Assembly (NCBI RefSeq): GCF_028682635.1
Contig: NZ_JANHLK010000010.1
Span: 62,001 to 126,000 of the forward strand
Source: Pseudomonas putida
GTDB taxonomy: Bacteria > Pseudomonadota > Gammaproteobacteria > Pseudomonadales > Pseudomonadaceae
Reading direction: 5' to 3'
DNA: 64,000 nucleotides
Under the pieces are notes generated by a model. That model was not told the DNA's origin, searched no databases, and worked only from the letters and a program-made list of their open reading frames with translations. How positions within the stretch are numbered: position 1 is the stretch's first letter; every line of letters starts with the position of its first letter. Below are positions 51,113 to 59,504 of this stretch, in pieces. The translations under genes and the position numbers were made by a program.

Positions 51113-52309
51113 TTAGAGTTCGAGAATCATCTTGGCGATGATGTTCTTCTGGATTTCAGTGGAACCGCCGTAGACCGAGGCTTTGCGCATGTCCAGGTAC
51201 TGGCAGGTGGAGGAATTGCTGAACTCGCTGTGCAGCAGTTCACCTTCATGGTCGTAACCCAACTCGTCCTTGAGGAACGGGTTGGCATAGGCCCCCACGG
51301 CTTTGGTCAGCAGGTAGGTGATGGCCTGGCGAATCTCGGTGCCCTTGATTTTCAGGATCGAGCTTTCCGAACCGGGAACACCGCCCTCCTGGGCCGAGGC
51401 GAGGATGCGCAGGTTGCTCATGCCGATGGCCATCAACTGGATTTCCACGTCGGCGATCTGCGCACGAAAGTGCGGATCTTCGATCAGTGGCTTGCCGTTG
51501 CGCCGCTCTGCCCGGGCCACCGCTTTGAGCCGCGACAACATGGCCTTGGCGATGCCGATCCCGGCGATCGTCGTGCGTTCGTGGGTCAGCAGGTACTTGG
51601 CGCAGGTCCAGCCCTCGTTTTCGCGGCCCACCAGGTTCTTCACCGGCACCCGCACGTTGTCGAGGAACACTTCGTTGACGTAATGCCCACCGTCGAGGGT
51701 GATGATCGGCCGCACGGTGATGCCCGGGCTCTTCATGTCGATCAGCAGGAAGGAAATGCCCCGTTGCTGCTGCGCCTCGGCATCGGTGCGCACCAGGCAG
51801 AACATCCAGTCGGCCATGTGACCGGTGGACGTCCAGGTCTTCTGGCCGTTGACCACGTAGTCGTCGCCGTCACGCACCGCACGGGTACGCAGGCTGGCCA
51901 GGTCAGAACCGGCGCCCGGCTCGGAATAACCCTGGCACCACCAGTCGTCGCAATTGAGGATGCGCGGCAGGTAATGGGCCTTTTGTTCTTCGGTGCCAAA
52001 CTTGATGATCACCGGGCCGACCATGTTGATGCCGAACGGCACGATCCGTGGCGCACCGGCGACCGAGCACTCTTCGTCGAAAATATGCTTCTGCACGGCA
52101 GTCCAGCCGGTGCCGCCCTGCTCCACCGGCCAGCTCGCCGCCAGCCAGCCCTGGTCATTCAGGGTGCGCATCCACAGCACCTGGTCGGCTTTGCACACCG
52201 ATTTGCCCTGGTTGATCCGGTCCGCGATGTCTTGCGGCAGATTGGCCTTGAGAAATGCGCGCACTTGCTCGCGGAACGCCACTTCCTCGGCGCTGAAATG
52301 AATATCCAT
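51113..52309 (-). CDS. Acyl-CoA dehydrogenase, catalytic-type subunit of a heteromeric pair
   Basis: A 398-residue dehydrogenase that starts MDIHFSAEEVAFREQVRAFL and carries QGYSEPGAGSDLASLRTRA, DYVVNGQKTWTSTGHMAD, LLTHERTTIAGIGIAK and SVYGGSTEIQKNIIAKMI. The chain layout, with the 'W(C/A)QGYSEPGAGSDLA' loop, is that of the FadE-type catalytic partner in two-subunit dehydrogenases. The ATG at 52309 has GAGG about six bases upstream and is supported by homology; the upstream extension is not. The gene follows the alcohol dehydrogenase after about 100 bases with a hairpin. The pair likely oxidises a bulky or branched acyl-CoA. Confidence 0.88.
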   Translation of the reverse strand: MDIHFSAEEVAFREQVRAFLKANLPQDIADRINQGKSVCKADQVLWMRTLNDQGWLAASWPVEQGGTGWTAVQKHIFDEECSVAGAPRIVPFGINMVGPVIIKFGTEEQKAHYLPRILNCDDWWCQGYSEPGAGSDLASLRTRAVRDGDDYVVNGQKTWTSTGHMADWMFCLVRTDAEAQQQRGISFLLIDMKSPGITVRPIITLDGGHYVNEVFLDNVRVPVKNLVGRENEGWTCAKYLLTHERTTIAGIGIAKAMLSRLKAVARAERRNGKPLIEDPHFRAQIADVEIQLMAIGMSNLRILASAQEGGVPGSESSILKIKGTEIRQAITYLLTKAVGAYANPFLKDELGYDHEGELLHSEFSNSSTCQYLDMRKASVYGGSTEIQKNIIAKMILEL

Positions 52310-52377
52310 CTGATACCTCGATGATGAGTCGCCAGCCTGGGGCCGGTCTTGTGGGAGGACGACTGAATGGGCGTGCC

Positions 52378-52399
52378 GTCGCCGGCATGAGCCGGCGAC
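52378..52399. other. Intercistronic hairpin between alcohol dehydrogenase and dehydrogenase pair
   Basis: GTCGCCGGC and GCCGGCGAC are perfect arms around ATGA, 11 bases from the end of the alcohol dehydrogenase gene. Without a T-run it is more likely an mRNA-stabilising hairpin or a weak attenuator. Confidence 0.5.
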
Positions 52400-52409
52400 G
52401 ACGGCGCAG

Positions 52410-53495
52410 TCATTGATCGAAGACGATGACCGAGCGTGCCAGCTCACCACGGCGCAATTCGTCGAAGGCCTCGTTGATCTGCTCGAGCTTGATGCGCTGG
52501 GAGATCATTTCGTCGAGCTTGAGCCGGCCCTGCATGTAGAAGTCGGTCAGGCGCGGCAAGTCCACGGGGAAACGGTTGGACCCCATGAACGAACCCTGGA
52601 TGCGGCGCTCGTGCAACATGGCCATGGGGTCCAGCTCCAGTTTTACCCCGGGTTTGATCATGCCGATGATGGTTGCGGTGCCGCCCCGGGCAAGCATGCC
52701 GAAAGCCTGTTCGGCGGTTTGCTTGAGGCCGATGCACTCGAACGCGTGATGCACGCCGCCTCGGGTCAACTCCAGCACCTGCGCAACGGCGCTGCCGTCC
52801 TTGGCATTGACCACATCGGTGGCGCCAAACTGCCTGGCCAGTTCCAGCTTCGAATCGAGCATGTCGATGGCGATGATTCGCCCGGCACCCGCCAGCGCCG
52901 CGCCGTTGATGGTGGACAGGCCGATACCGCCGCAGCCGATCACCGCGACCGTTTCACCCGGGCGCACCTTGGCGGTATTGAACACCGCGCCGGTGCCGGT
53001 GGTGACCGCGCAACCGAGCAGCGCCGCGCGGTCGAGCGGCATGTCGCGGCGAATGGCGACCAGCGCGTTCTCATGCACCAGCATCTGTTCGGCATAGGCC
53101 GACAGGTTGATGAACTGCGTCATCGGTTTCTGCACGTAGGTCAGGCGTGACTCTTCATCGGCACGACGCTTGGTGTCCGGGGACACGCACAGCGACAGGT
53201 GCCCGGTGACGCAATGCTCGCAGTGGCCGCAATAGGCTGACAGGCAGGTCACCACATGATCGCCCGGCTTGACCGTACGCACTTCGCAGCCCACTTGCTC
53301 GACGATGCCGGACGCTTCGTGACCGAGCACCACCGGCATCGGGTACGGATAGGCGCCATCGACGAAATGCAGGTCGGAGTGGCAAACGCCCACCGCAACT
53401 GTGCGCACCAGCACTTCCCGTGGGCCGGGCTTGCTGATACCGACCTCTTCGATGATCAGTGGCGTACCGGGGGCATGTAGAACGGCAGCTTTCAT
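52410..53495 (-). CDS. Zinc-dependent alcohol dehydrogenase (MDR family)
   Basis: A 361-residue medium-chain dehydrogenase. Catalytic zinc ligands are C38 (VCHSDLH) and H59-E60 (LGHEASG). The structural zinc site is intact (C89, C92, C95, C103). The NAD-binding GCGGIGLSTINGAALAGAGR follows, then MLDSKLELARQFGATDVV. It should oxidise an alcohol to an aldehyde with NAD+, and sits directly beside the aldehyde dehydrogenase gene. The relation is to the aryl/long-chain alcohol and class III-like enzymes; the substrate is not deducible. The start has a weak AAGAGAAT upstream. In the operon it follows the aldehyde dehydrogenase by 69 bases. Confidence 0.9.
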   Translation of the reverse strand: MKAAVLHAPGTPLIIEEVGISKPGPREVLVRTVAVGVCHSDLHFVDGAYPYPMPVVLGHEASGIVEQVGCEVRTVKPGDHVVTCLSAYCGHCEHCVTGHLSLCVSPDTKRRADEESRLTYVQKPMTQFINLSAYAEQMLVHENALVAIRRDMPLDRAALLGCAVTTGTGAVFNTAKVRPGETVAVIGCGGIGLSTINGAALAGAGRIIAIDMLDSKLELARQFGATDVVNAKDGSAVAQVLELTRGGVHHAFECIGLKQTAEQAFGMLARGGTATIIGMIKPGVKLELDPMAMLHERRIQGSFMGSNRFPVDLPRLTDFYMQGRLKLDEMISQRIKLEQINEAFDELRRGELARSVIVFDQ

Positions 53496-53564
53496 ATTTT
53501 TATTCTCTTTTTAAGCAGGATGTGGCCGGCGATGGCGAACGCATCCGCCATGCCAGTGGTTGTC

Positions 53565-54977
53565 TTAGCGCTTGATCATCGAACCGACGAACTGACGTAC
53601 CTGTTCGCTGTACGGAGGACGCATCGCGTCCGGCCCATCGACAGCGCGCAGTACCGATTTGCCGTGGCTGAAGGTGCGGAAGCCGTCAATGCCGTGGTAG
53701 CAGCCCATGCCGCTGTTGCCGACGCCACCGAATGGCAAGGTCTCGACACCACCATGGCGCAGCACGTCGTTGAGGGTGACGCCACCGGAGGTGGTGCGAT
53801 TCAGTACGAACGCCTCTTCGCCGGCATCGTTGCCGAAGTAGTACAGGCCCAACGGACGCGGACGCGAATTGATGTAGCTGACCACTTCGGCGAAGGAGTT
53901 GTAGGTCTTGAACGGCAACAGCGGGCCGAAGATCTCGTCCTGCATGACCTGCAGTTCATCACCGGGGTTGCGCAGCAGGGTCGGCACCATCTTGTGGTGC
54001 GGCTGGCCACTGAAATCCTCATCGGCCGGGTTCAGCTCGATCAATTCGACGCCTGCTTCGCGTGCCTCGTTGAGGTAACCGTGCAGGCGCTCGAAGTGTC
54101 GGGCGTTGATCAGCGAGGTGTAATCCGGGTTTTCGAGCAAGGTCGGGAACAGGGTGGCAACCACTTCGCGGACCGTTGCAATGAACGCTTCCTGTTGCTC
54201 CTCGGGCACGAATATATAGTCCGGCGCCAGGCAGATCTGCCCGGCGTTGTGCAGCTTGCCGGTGAGGATTTTAGTGACAGCGACTTTGAGGTCGGCGGTG
54301 CGCGAAATGATGGTCGGCGACTTGCCGCCCAGCTCCAGCGTGACCGGCACCAGGTTCTCGGCGGCGGCGCGCATGACGTGCTTGCCGATGCTGCTGGCAC
54401 CGGTGAACAACAGGTGGTCGAAGGGTTGCTGGCTGAAGGCGTGGCCAATGTCAGGGCCACCGGTGATGATCGCCACTTCGTCTTCGGCATAGACTTCGCG
54501 GAAGATCCGCGCCAGCAACGCCGAGGTTTTCGGGTTGTATTCCGACACCTTGATCATCACCCGGTTGCCGGCGGCCAGGGCACCGGCCAGTCCGTTGAAG
54601 ACCATGTTCCCGGGGAAGTTCCAGGCCGTGAGAATGCCCACCACGCCCAACGGCTGGTACTGCACCCAGGCCTCGCCGCGGTCGGTGGCCCTCTGGTCCG
54701 GCTGCATCCATTCGGCAATTTTGGCCTTGGTATACTTCAACGATGCCAATGGCCCCAGAACATCGAGCATGCGCGAGAAATCGGGGCTGCGATGACCGAA
54801 GTCCGCCGACAGGGCTTCGATGATGTCGTCCTGGTAATCGACCAGCAAGCCGATGGCCCGGTCGATCAATTCGCAGCGTTGCTCGGCCGTCCACGGCTCA
54901 CTGGCAAGGCTTGCGGCACGTTGCTTGTCCAGGATCACGCGAATATCGGCAGCCTTCAGGTTTTCGTTGGCACTCAT
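53565..54977 (-). CDS. Aldehyde dehydrogenase, coniferyl-aldehyde dehydrogenase-like
   Basis: A 470-residue NAD(P)+-dependent aldehyde dehydrogenase. Glu215 lies in LELGGKSP, the catalytic Cys249 in GQICLAPDY, and the cofactor loop FTGASSIGKHVM near 191-202. The 'AGQICLAPDY' form and the short length place it with coniferyl-aldehyde/fatty-aldehyde dehydrogenases (CalB type) rather than betaine-aldehyde enzymes. It would turn the alcohol dehydrogenase product into the acid. The ATG at 54977 has GGAAG about ten bases upstream; an open upstream extension is not homologous. It is first gene of the operon with the alcohol dehydrogenase, heteromeric dehydrogenase, sulfatase and EtfBA, and divergent from a LAL regulator. 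Confidence 0.88.
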   Translation of the reverse strand: MSANENLKAADIRVILDKQRAASLASEPWTAEQRCELIDRAIGLLVDYQDDIIEALSADFGHRSPDFSRMLDVLGPLASLKYTKAKIAEWMQPDQRATDRGEAWVQYQPLGVVGILTAWNFPGNMVFNGLAGALAAGNRVMIKVSEYNPKTSALLARIFREVYAEDEVAIITGGPDIGHAFSQQPFDHLLFTGASSIGKHVMRAAAENLVPVTLELGGKSPTIISRTADLKVAVTKILTGKLHNAGQICLAPDYIFVPEEQQEAFIATVREVVATLFPTLLENPDYTSLINARHFERLHGYLNEAREAGVELIELNPADEDFSGQPHHKMVPTLLRNPGDELQVMQDEIFGPLLPFKTYNSFAEVVSYINSRPRPLGLYYFGNDAGEEAFVLNRTTSGGVTLNDVLRHGGVETLPFGGVGNSGMGCYHGIDGFRTFSHGKSVLRAVDGPDAMRPPYSEQVRQFVGSMIKR

Positions 54978-55033
54978 GGTGTTCGGACTTCCATGCAAGG
55001 GTGGGCGGTTGGGGAGCTGCCAATCCGGTGTTG

Positions 55034-55052
55034 GCCCGCTACACTGGCGGGC
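55034..55052. promoter_or_regulatory. Inverted repeat between aldehyde dehydrogenase and LAL genes
   Basis: GCCCGC and GCGGGC around TACACTG in the 158-base divergent gap. The text GCCCGCTACACTGGCGGGCT resembles the GCCCCCCGCTACGGGGGGCT site at 20.93 kb with a longer centre, so it may be a sixth, weaker member of that group. Confidence 0.4.
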
Positions 55053-55135
55053 TCGAACCATGAATCGGGTGTCGCTCATGACAGGCGATACTAGAAAGGG
55101 CCGCACCGGCGCGACGACAACCAAAGGTAGGATGC

Positions 55136-57823
55136 ATGGAAGGTTTTGAACGTAGTTCCAACGAACCAGCACAGGGAGCAACGCCGCCCATTCGCGCGGG
55201 TAAATTCCTCGCGCCGGCCAACCTGCCGGGTCAATTGGAACGTTCGACCTTGCTTGACCAGCTGCAACCCCGGGATGGTTTGCGGCTTGTCCTGATCAGT
55301 GCTGGCCCCGGCTACGGCAAGACCACGCTGTTGCAGCAATACCGCGAACGTTGCCTGGCCGAAGGCCGGCGCGTGTTGTGGTGCAACCTCGACGCCTTGG
55401 ACAATGATCCGCAGCGCTTGACCCAGGTACTGCTCACCGGCCTGCGCGATATCGGCTTGATCGAGGCTGGCGACACCCCCCCGGCCGACAGCAGTCCGGC
55501 GCAACGTGAGCATTGGCTGCTCGAGCACATCGCCGCGAGCAATGGGGCGTTCACCCTGCTGATGGACGAATTCGAAGTCCTTGATCAGCCGCCGGCCCTC
55601 GAATTTATCCAGCAGCTGCTCAAGGCGTTACCCATGGGCGCGACCCTGGCCATCGCATCGCGCACTACCCCGGACATCAATCTGGGCCGATTGCGCGCCC
55701 GGGGCGAACTGTTGGAGATCGGCACCGATTCGCTGTGCCTGAGCGCTGACGAGACCGCCACCTACATCTTGCAAAAGCGCCAATTGCCCCTGGACCTGGC
55801 CGATATCGACAACCTGCACGAGCGCACCGAAGGCTGGATTTCCGGGATTTTCCTGGCCACCCTGTCCTTGCAAAGACACGGCGATCCTGCCGCGTTCATC
55901 GCCTCCTACAACGGTTCGAACCCGGCATTGGCGGAGTATTTCGGCGAAGACGTGCTGGCCCGGCAAACCGGGCAATTGCAGCAATTCCTGTTAGAGACCA
56001 GCGTCCTGACACGATTCTGTCCAGCCTTGTGCGATGCCGTCACAGGTCGCCACGACAGCCAGTCGATGATCGAGGCACTGGAGCGGGCGAACCTGTTCGT
56101 GATCGCAACGGACGACCAGCGCCAATGGTTTCGCTATCACCCGCTGTTCGCCGATTTCCTCCTGCAAACCCTCAAGCGCCACCCGAACCAGTTCGAGCAG
56201 CAGCATCAAAAGGCCGCAAGTTGGTACTTCGCCAATGAGCGGCCGGTAGAAGCCCTTGAACATCTGTTCACCGCCCATGCCGTTGACGAAGCTGCCACGC
56301 AACTGGTGCTGCACATCGACGAACTGGTGGAAAACGGCCATGCCAGTCTGTTGATGCGCTGGCTTTCGCGCATTCCCGTGGAGATCCGCGATGTGCATCC
56401 GCGCCTGGGCATTGCCTACGCCTGGGCACTGCTGCATGCGCGTCGCCACAAGGACGCATTGCAGGTCCTGGAAAACCCGGCGCTGGCGGCAGAGCACCAC
56501 TATGTTCACCCACTGTTGCTGTTGATCGGCGACCGTGTCGATGAAGCCCTGGTGGCGGCTACCGAGCTGTTGATGCAGCTGGGTCCTGAGGACAAATTGC
56601 AGTATCGAGTCACGGCGTTTGTGCAAATCTGCTCGCTGTTCTACACCGGCCACTTCGACGAAGCGCGCAAAAAGCTCGGCAGTGCCGGGCTGCGCGAAGC
56701 TCAACAGGAGTCGACCTACCTGCGCGATGTCACCGATGCGCTGCAAGCGATGCTCGACCTGACCCAGGGGCAACTCGACAGCGCCCTGACCCGCGCGGAC
56801 ACGGCCATGCGCCGCAGTCGCGAGACCCTGGCGGGTACGCCACCGGTGGGGTATCCGGTCCTGCAGACCATCCATTGCGTGGTGCTCTACGAAACGGACG
56901 CGGTCGACGAAGCGCGGCGACGACTCACGGAATTGCTGCCCTATGCCCGGGAGCACGCGGCACCGGATTCGTTGATCAGCACCCATGTGCTATTGGCCCG
57001 CCTCGCCTACCTGCACGGCGACCGTCCGGCCTGGATGCGTTATCTGGCCGACCTCGATCAGTTGGGCCAGTTAGCCGGTTCAACGCGCATCCTCTGTTCG
57101 ACCTGGCTGGAACGAGCGCGTGTCGCCACCCTGGAAAATCGCCTGGATACCGCCGATCACGCGATGCGCGCCGCCGAGCAGCTGAGTGACTGGGAACAAC
57201 CGGGCGTGACATTGAGCGCCAATGATGTCGACACGCCTTTCATCGCGCGTCAGCGCCTGCGTATCGCGCAAGGTGATACCGCTTGCGTCGAAACCTTGCG
57301 TCAGGCCATGGATCAAGCACTTCAACGACACCAGCATCGTCGGGCCTTGAAGCTGCGTTTGTTGCTGATCCTCGCACTCGACGGCGCGAAACAGCACAAA
57401 GAGGCGCTTGAACATTTGACGGCAGCCTTGCGCTTGGCCAGCCACGTCGGGTTTATCCGCACCTTTCTCGATGAAGGCGCACCGTTGGCGGCTGTGCTGG
57501 AGCGTTGGTCGGTGACCTTTCATGGCCAGGAAGAGGCGTTGGGTATTCGCCCAGGCTTCGTCGCCCAGTTGTTGCAGGGTGAGAGCAGCAGCAAGAAAGC
57601 CGAGGCCAAGCGCGAAGACGAGGCACAAACCAACCTCTCGAACCGTGAACTGCAGGTGGTGCGCTTGCTGGCGCTGGGTTACCGCAACCGGGAAATCGCC
57701 GAAAAGATGTTTCTCTCAGAGCTGACGGTGAAATCACACTTGCGCAAGATCAACAGCAAACTCGGTGCCGGTGGCCGCACCGAAGCGGTATCGATCGCCC
57801 GGGCCCAGGGCCTGCTGGACTGA
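55136..57823 (+). CDS. LuxR-family LAL (MalT-like) transcriptional activator
   Basis: An 895-residue regulator. The Walker A motif AGPGYGKTT lies at residues 56-64 and LLMDEFEVLDQP is the Walker B-like strand. The TPR middle contains LLYLHGD-like LLARLAYLHGDRPAWMRY and WLERARVATLENRLDTADH. The C-terminal HTH includes LSNRELQVVRLLALGYRNRE, IAEKMFLSELTVKSHLRKIN. The ATG at 55136 is preceded by AAAGGTAGG. It is divergent from the aldehyde dehydrogenase operon and convergent with the TetR gene. This strongly suggests it controls the alcohol/aldehyde/sulfatase operon; the ligand is unknown. It is the best intact match to the remnant at 11.4 kb. Confidence 0.9.
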   Translation: MEGFERSSNEPAQGATPPIRAGKFLAPANLPGQLERSTLLDQLQPRDGLRLVLISAGPGYGKTTLLQQYRERCLAEGRRVLWCNLDALDNDPQRLTQVLLTGLRDIGLIEAGDTPPADSSPAQREHWLLEHIAASNGAFTLLMDEFEVLDQPPALEFIQQLLKALPMGATLAIASRTTPDINLGRLRARGELLEIGTDSLCLSADETATYILQKRQLPLDLADIDNLHERTEGWISGIFLATLSLQRHGDPAAFIASYNGSNPALAEYFGEDVLARQTGQLQQFLLETSVLTRFCPALCDAVTGRHDSQSMIEALERANLFVIATDDQRQWFRYHPLFADFLLQTLKRHPNQFEQQHQKAASWYFANERPVEALEHLFTAHAVDEAATQLVLHIDELVENGHASLLMRWLSRIPVEIRDVHPRLGIAYAWALLHARRHKDALQVLENPALAAEHHYVHPLLLLIGDRVDEALVAATELLMQLGPEDKLQYRVTAFVQICSLFYTGHFDEARKKLGSAGLREAQQESTYLRDVTDALQAMLDLTQGQLDSALTRADTAMRRSRETLAGTPPVGYPVLQTIHCVVLYETDAVDEARRRLTELLPYAREHAAPDSLISTHVLLARLAYLHGDRPAWMRYLADLDQLGQLAGSTRILCSTWLERARVATLENRLDTADHAMRAAEQLSDWEQPGVTLSANDVDTPFIARQRLRIAQGDTACVETLRQAMDQALQRHQHRRALKLRLLLILALDGAKQHKEALEHLTAALRLASHVGFIRTFLDEGAPLAAVLERWSVTFHGQEEALGIRPGFVAQLLQGESSSKKAEAKREDEAQTNLSNRELQVVRLLALGYRNREIAEKMFLSELTVKSHLRKINSKLGAGGRTEAVSIARAQGLLD

Positions 57824-57885
57824 ACGCGCCAACGATGACGCGTATTGTCTGAATGACCGAGTCGCTTGCGCGCTTTTCGTCGGAG

Positions 57886-57914
57886 CGCCGCCCGGAGCAA
57901 GCTCGCTCCTACAG
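57886..57914. repeat. Partial REP element overlapping the end of tetR
   Basis: GGAGCAAGCTCGCTCCTACA is one REP arm without its inverted partner. It overlaps the tetR stop codon. Confidence 0.7.
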
Positions 57915-58565
57915 GGGGGTGCGCAAGGTATTCGCCAATGCATGCTCGATGAAGGCCAACATCTGCGTGTGCACCAACTCCAGGTCAACGGCCGATGGGT
58001 TCAGCAGGATCTGGAGCATCATGCCGCGCAAAACGCCCAGGAACAGCAAGGCCCCCGTCATGGGGTCCACGTCCGGGCGGATCTCGCCCTTATCGATGCC
58101 TTCGCTGATGTAGCGCGCCAGATGCTTTTGCACCGAGAGGTTGTACTCGGCGAGGACCTGCACGGTTTCCGAGTCCTGGGTCACGGCCTCCGACATCAGG
58201 GCCAACAGCGCACGGGTATTGACCCAGTCGCCGTCCGGGCGCGCCAGATAGACACTGACAAATCCCTTGAGCGCATCTATCCCCGGGCGCCACTGCGGCG
58301 ACCGGGCCTGCACCAGTTCCATGAATGTCGAATTGACGAAACCCGCCAGGGCACGCAGCAGACCGGCCTTGTTGCCGAAATGGTGAGTCGCCAGACCACG
58401 GCTGTAGCCCGCCTCCTCGCCCACCTCCGATAGCGTCATGCCGACCCAACCCTTGCGCGCGACGATTTGTCGGGCAGCGATCAGCAGCCGCTGTTCGGCT
58501 TCGGCGCGACGCTCCAGTTGAGTGCGCCGCGACGTCGGCTGGGTGGTTTTTTCAACGGGTTCCAT
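57909..58565 (-). CDS. TetR-family transcriptional regulator
   Basis: A 218-residue repressor. The N-terminal HTH is clear: AEQRLLIAARQIVARKGWVGMTLSEVGEEAGYSRGLATHHFGNKAGLL, at about residues 23-70. The C-terminal part (from about 80) should bind an acyl-CoA or related ligand. I use the ATG at 58565; a longer frame lacks TetR character. It lies 11 bases after the enoyl-CoA hydratase stop in the same direction, so the two are co-transcribed. The inverted repeat at 59436-59461 in the divergent promoter is the likely operator. TetR control of acyl-CoA genes, with an acyl-CoA inducer, is common in bacteria; here it is inferred from position. Confidence 0.87.
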   Translation of the reverse strand: MEPVEKTTQPTSRRTQLERRAEAEQRLLIAARQIVARKGWVGMTLSEVGEEAGYSRGLATHHFGNKAGLLRALAGFVNSTFMELVQARSPQWRPGIDALKGFVSVYLARPDGDWVNTRALLALMSEAVTQDSETVQVLAEYNLSVQKHLARYISEGIDKGEIRPDVDPMTGALLFLGVLRGMMLQILLNPSAVDLELVHTQMLAFIEHALANTLRTPL

Positions 58566-58576
58566 CGGGCAATTCC

Positions 58577-59362
58577 TTACTGTCCTGTAAACACGGGCGT
58601 GCGACGTTCCGCCATGGCGCGGGTGCCTTCGGCAAAATCGGCGCTGACGATCTGCCATTCCTGCTCGGACGCCTCGCGATCGATAATCCGGTCAACCGCA
58701 TCGGCCAGGCCCATGCGCAGGGTTTCGCGACTGGACATGACCGCGCCCGGTGCCGACGCGGCGATTTCCTCGGCTAGCTCACGAGCCTTTTGCCGCTCCG
58801 TGCCCGGCTCTGCCAACACATCGGCCAAACCGATTCGCACCGCTTCACGGCCATCGATGCGGCGTCCGGTGGCGATCAGCAGCGAGGCCATTTGCGGGCC
58901 GACCAGACGCGGCATGGTAACCGAAATCCCGAAGCCTTGATGAATGCCCAACCGGTTGAAATTGGCCGAGAACCGCGCTTTTTCGCTGGTGACGCGAAAG
59001 TCCGCGACCAGCGCCAAGCCCAGGCCTCCGCCGATCGCGGCGCCCTCGACCACACAGATCAGCGGCTTGCGATTGCGAAACAGGCGCACGGCCGACTTGT
59101 AGACACGGCGCGGGTATTGCGGGTCGCGCTGGTCGGCGCCAGAGAAATCCGCGCCGGCGCAAAACACCTTGCCTTCAGCCTGTAGCACGACCACCCGGCA
59201 CTGCGGCAAGTCATCGAGATATTGCAGGGCGTCGGCCAGGTCATTGATCAGTTCGGCATCGAAAAAATTCAGTGGCGGACGATTGAAATCGAGGGTCGCG
59301 ACATGGCCTTCAAGGCCCAGTGTCAGGCCGCGGCCGGGGGTAAAGGAGGTATCGGTCGACAT
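58577..59362 (-). CDS. Enoyl-CoA hydratase/isomerase family protein
   Basis: A 261-residue crotonase-fold protein. The oxyanion region KPLICVVEGAAIGGGLGLALVADF, then SEKARFSANFNRLGIHQGFGISVTMPRLVG, is complete. In the second motif the residue expected to be the catalytic Glu (GLIPGxGGT context) is replaced by His-Gln (GIHQGFGIS), so ordinary hydratase chemistry may be altered; isomerase, hydrolase or lyase activity is possible. GGAG lies five bases before the start. It is divergent from the two-subunit dehydrogenase and followed by tetR. Confidence 0.82.
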   Translation of the reverse strand: MSTDTSFTPGRGLTLGLEGHVATLDFNRPPLNFFDAELINDLADALQYLDDLPQCRVVVLQAEGKVFCAGADFSGADQRDPQYPRRVYKSAVRLFRNRKPLICVVEGAAIGGGLGLALVADFRVTSEKARFSANFNRLGIHQGFGISVTMPRLVGPQMASLLIATGRRIDGREAVRIGLADVLAEPGTERQKARELAEEIAASAPGAVMSSRETLRMGLADAVDRIIDREASEQEWQIVSADFAEGTRAMAERRTPVFTGQ

Positions 59363-59435
59363 GAAAGCTCCGGATCTTGGCGGTCTTCAAGGGTGGCAGC
59401 GGCTTGATTCGCTGCCAAGGTTGCTGTTAGCTTAT

Positions 59436-59461
59436 TTACTTGTTGGGCGTTCAGCAAGTAA
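59436..59461. promoter_or_regulatory. Candidate TetR operator in the divergent hydratase-dehydrogenase promoter
   Basis: TTACTTG and CAAGTAA are perfect seven-base arms 12 bases apart; in full TTACTTGTTG and CAGCAAGTAA match at nine of ten positions. It is centred in the 142-base gap between the enoyl-CoA hydratase (minus) and dehydrogenase (plus), and the tetR gene is directly downstream of the hydratase. Confidence 0.55.
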
Positions 59462-59504
59462 GAAAAACAAGACCATCAACCACTTTCCACATGAGCGAAA
59501 AGCC

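Noticed and set aside
16080-57823. Quorum-sensing LuxR receptors
   Set aside because: All the LuxR-type proteins have a P-loop ATPase and TPR region and no autoinducer-binding domain, and no luxI gene is present.
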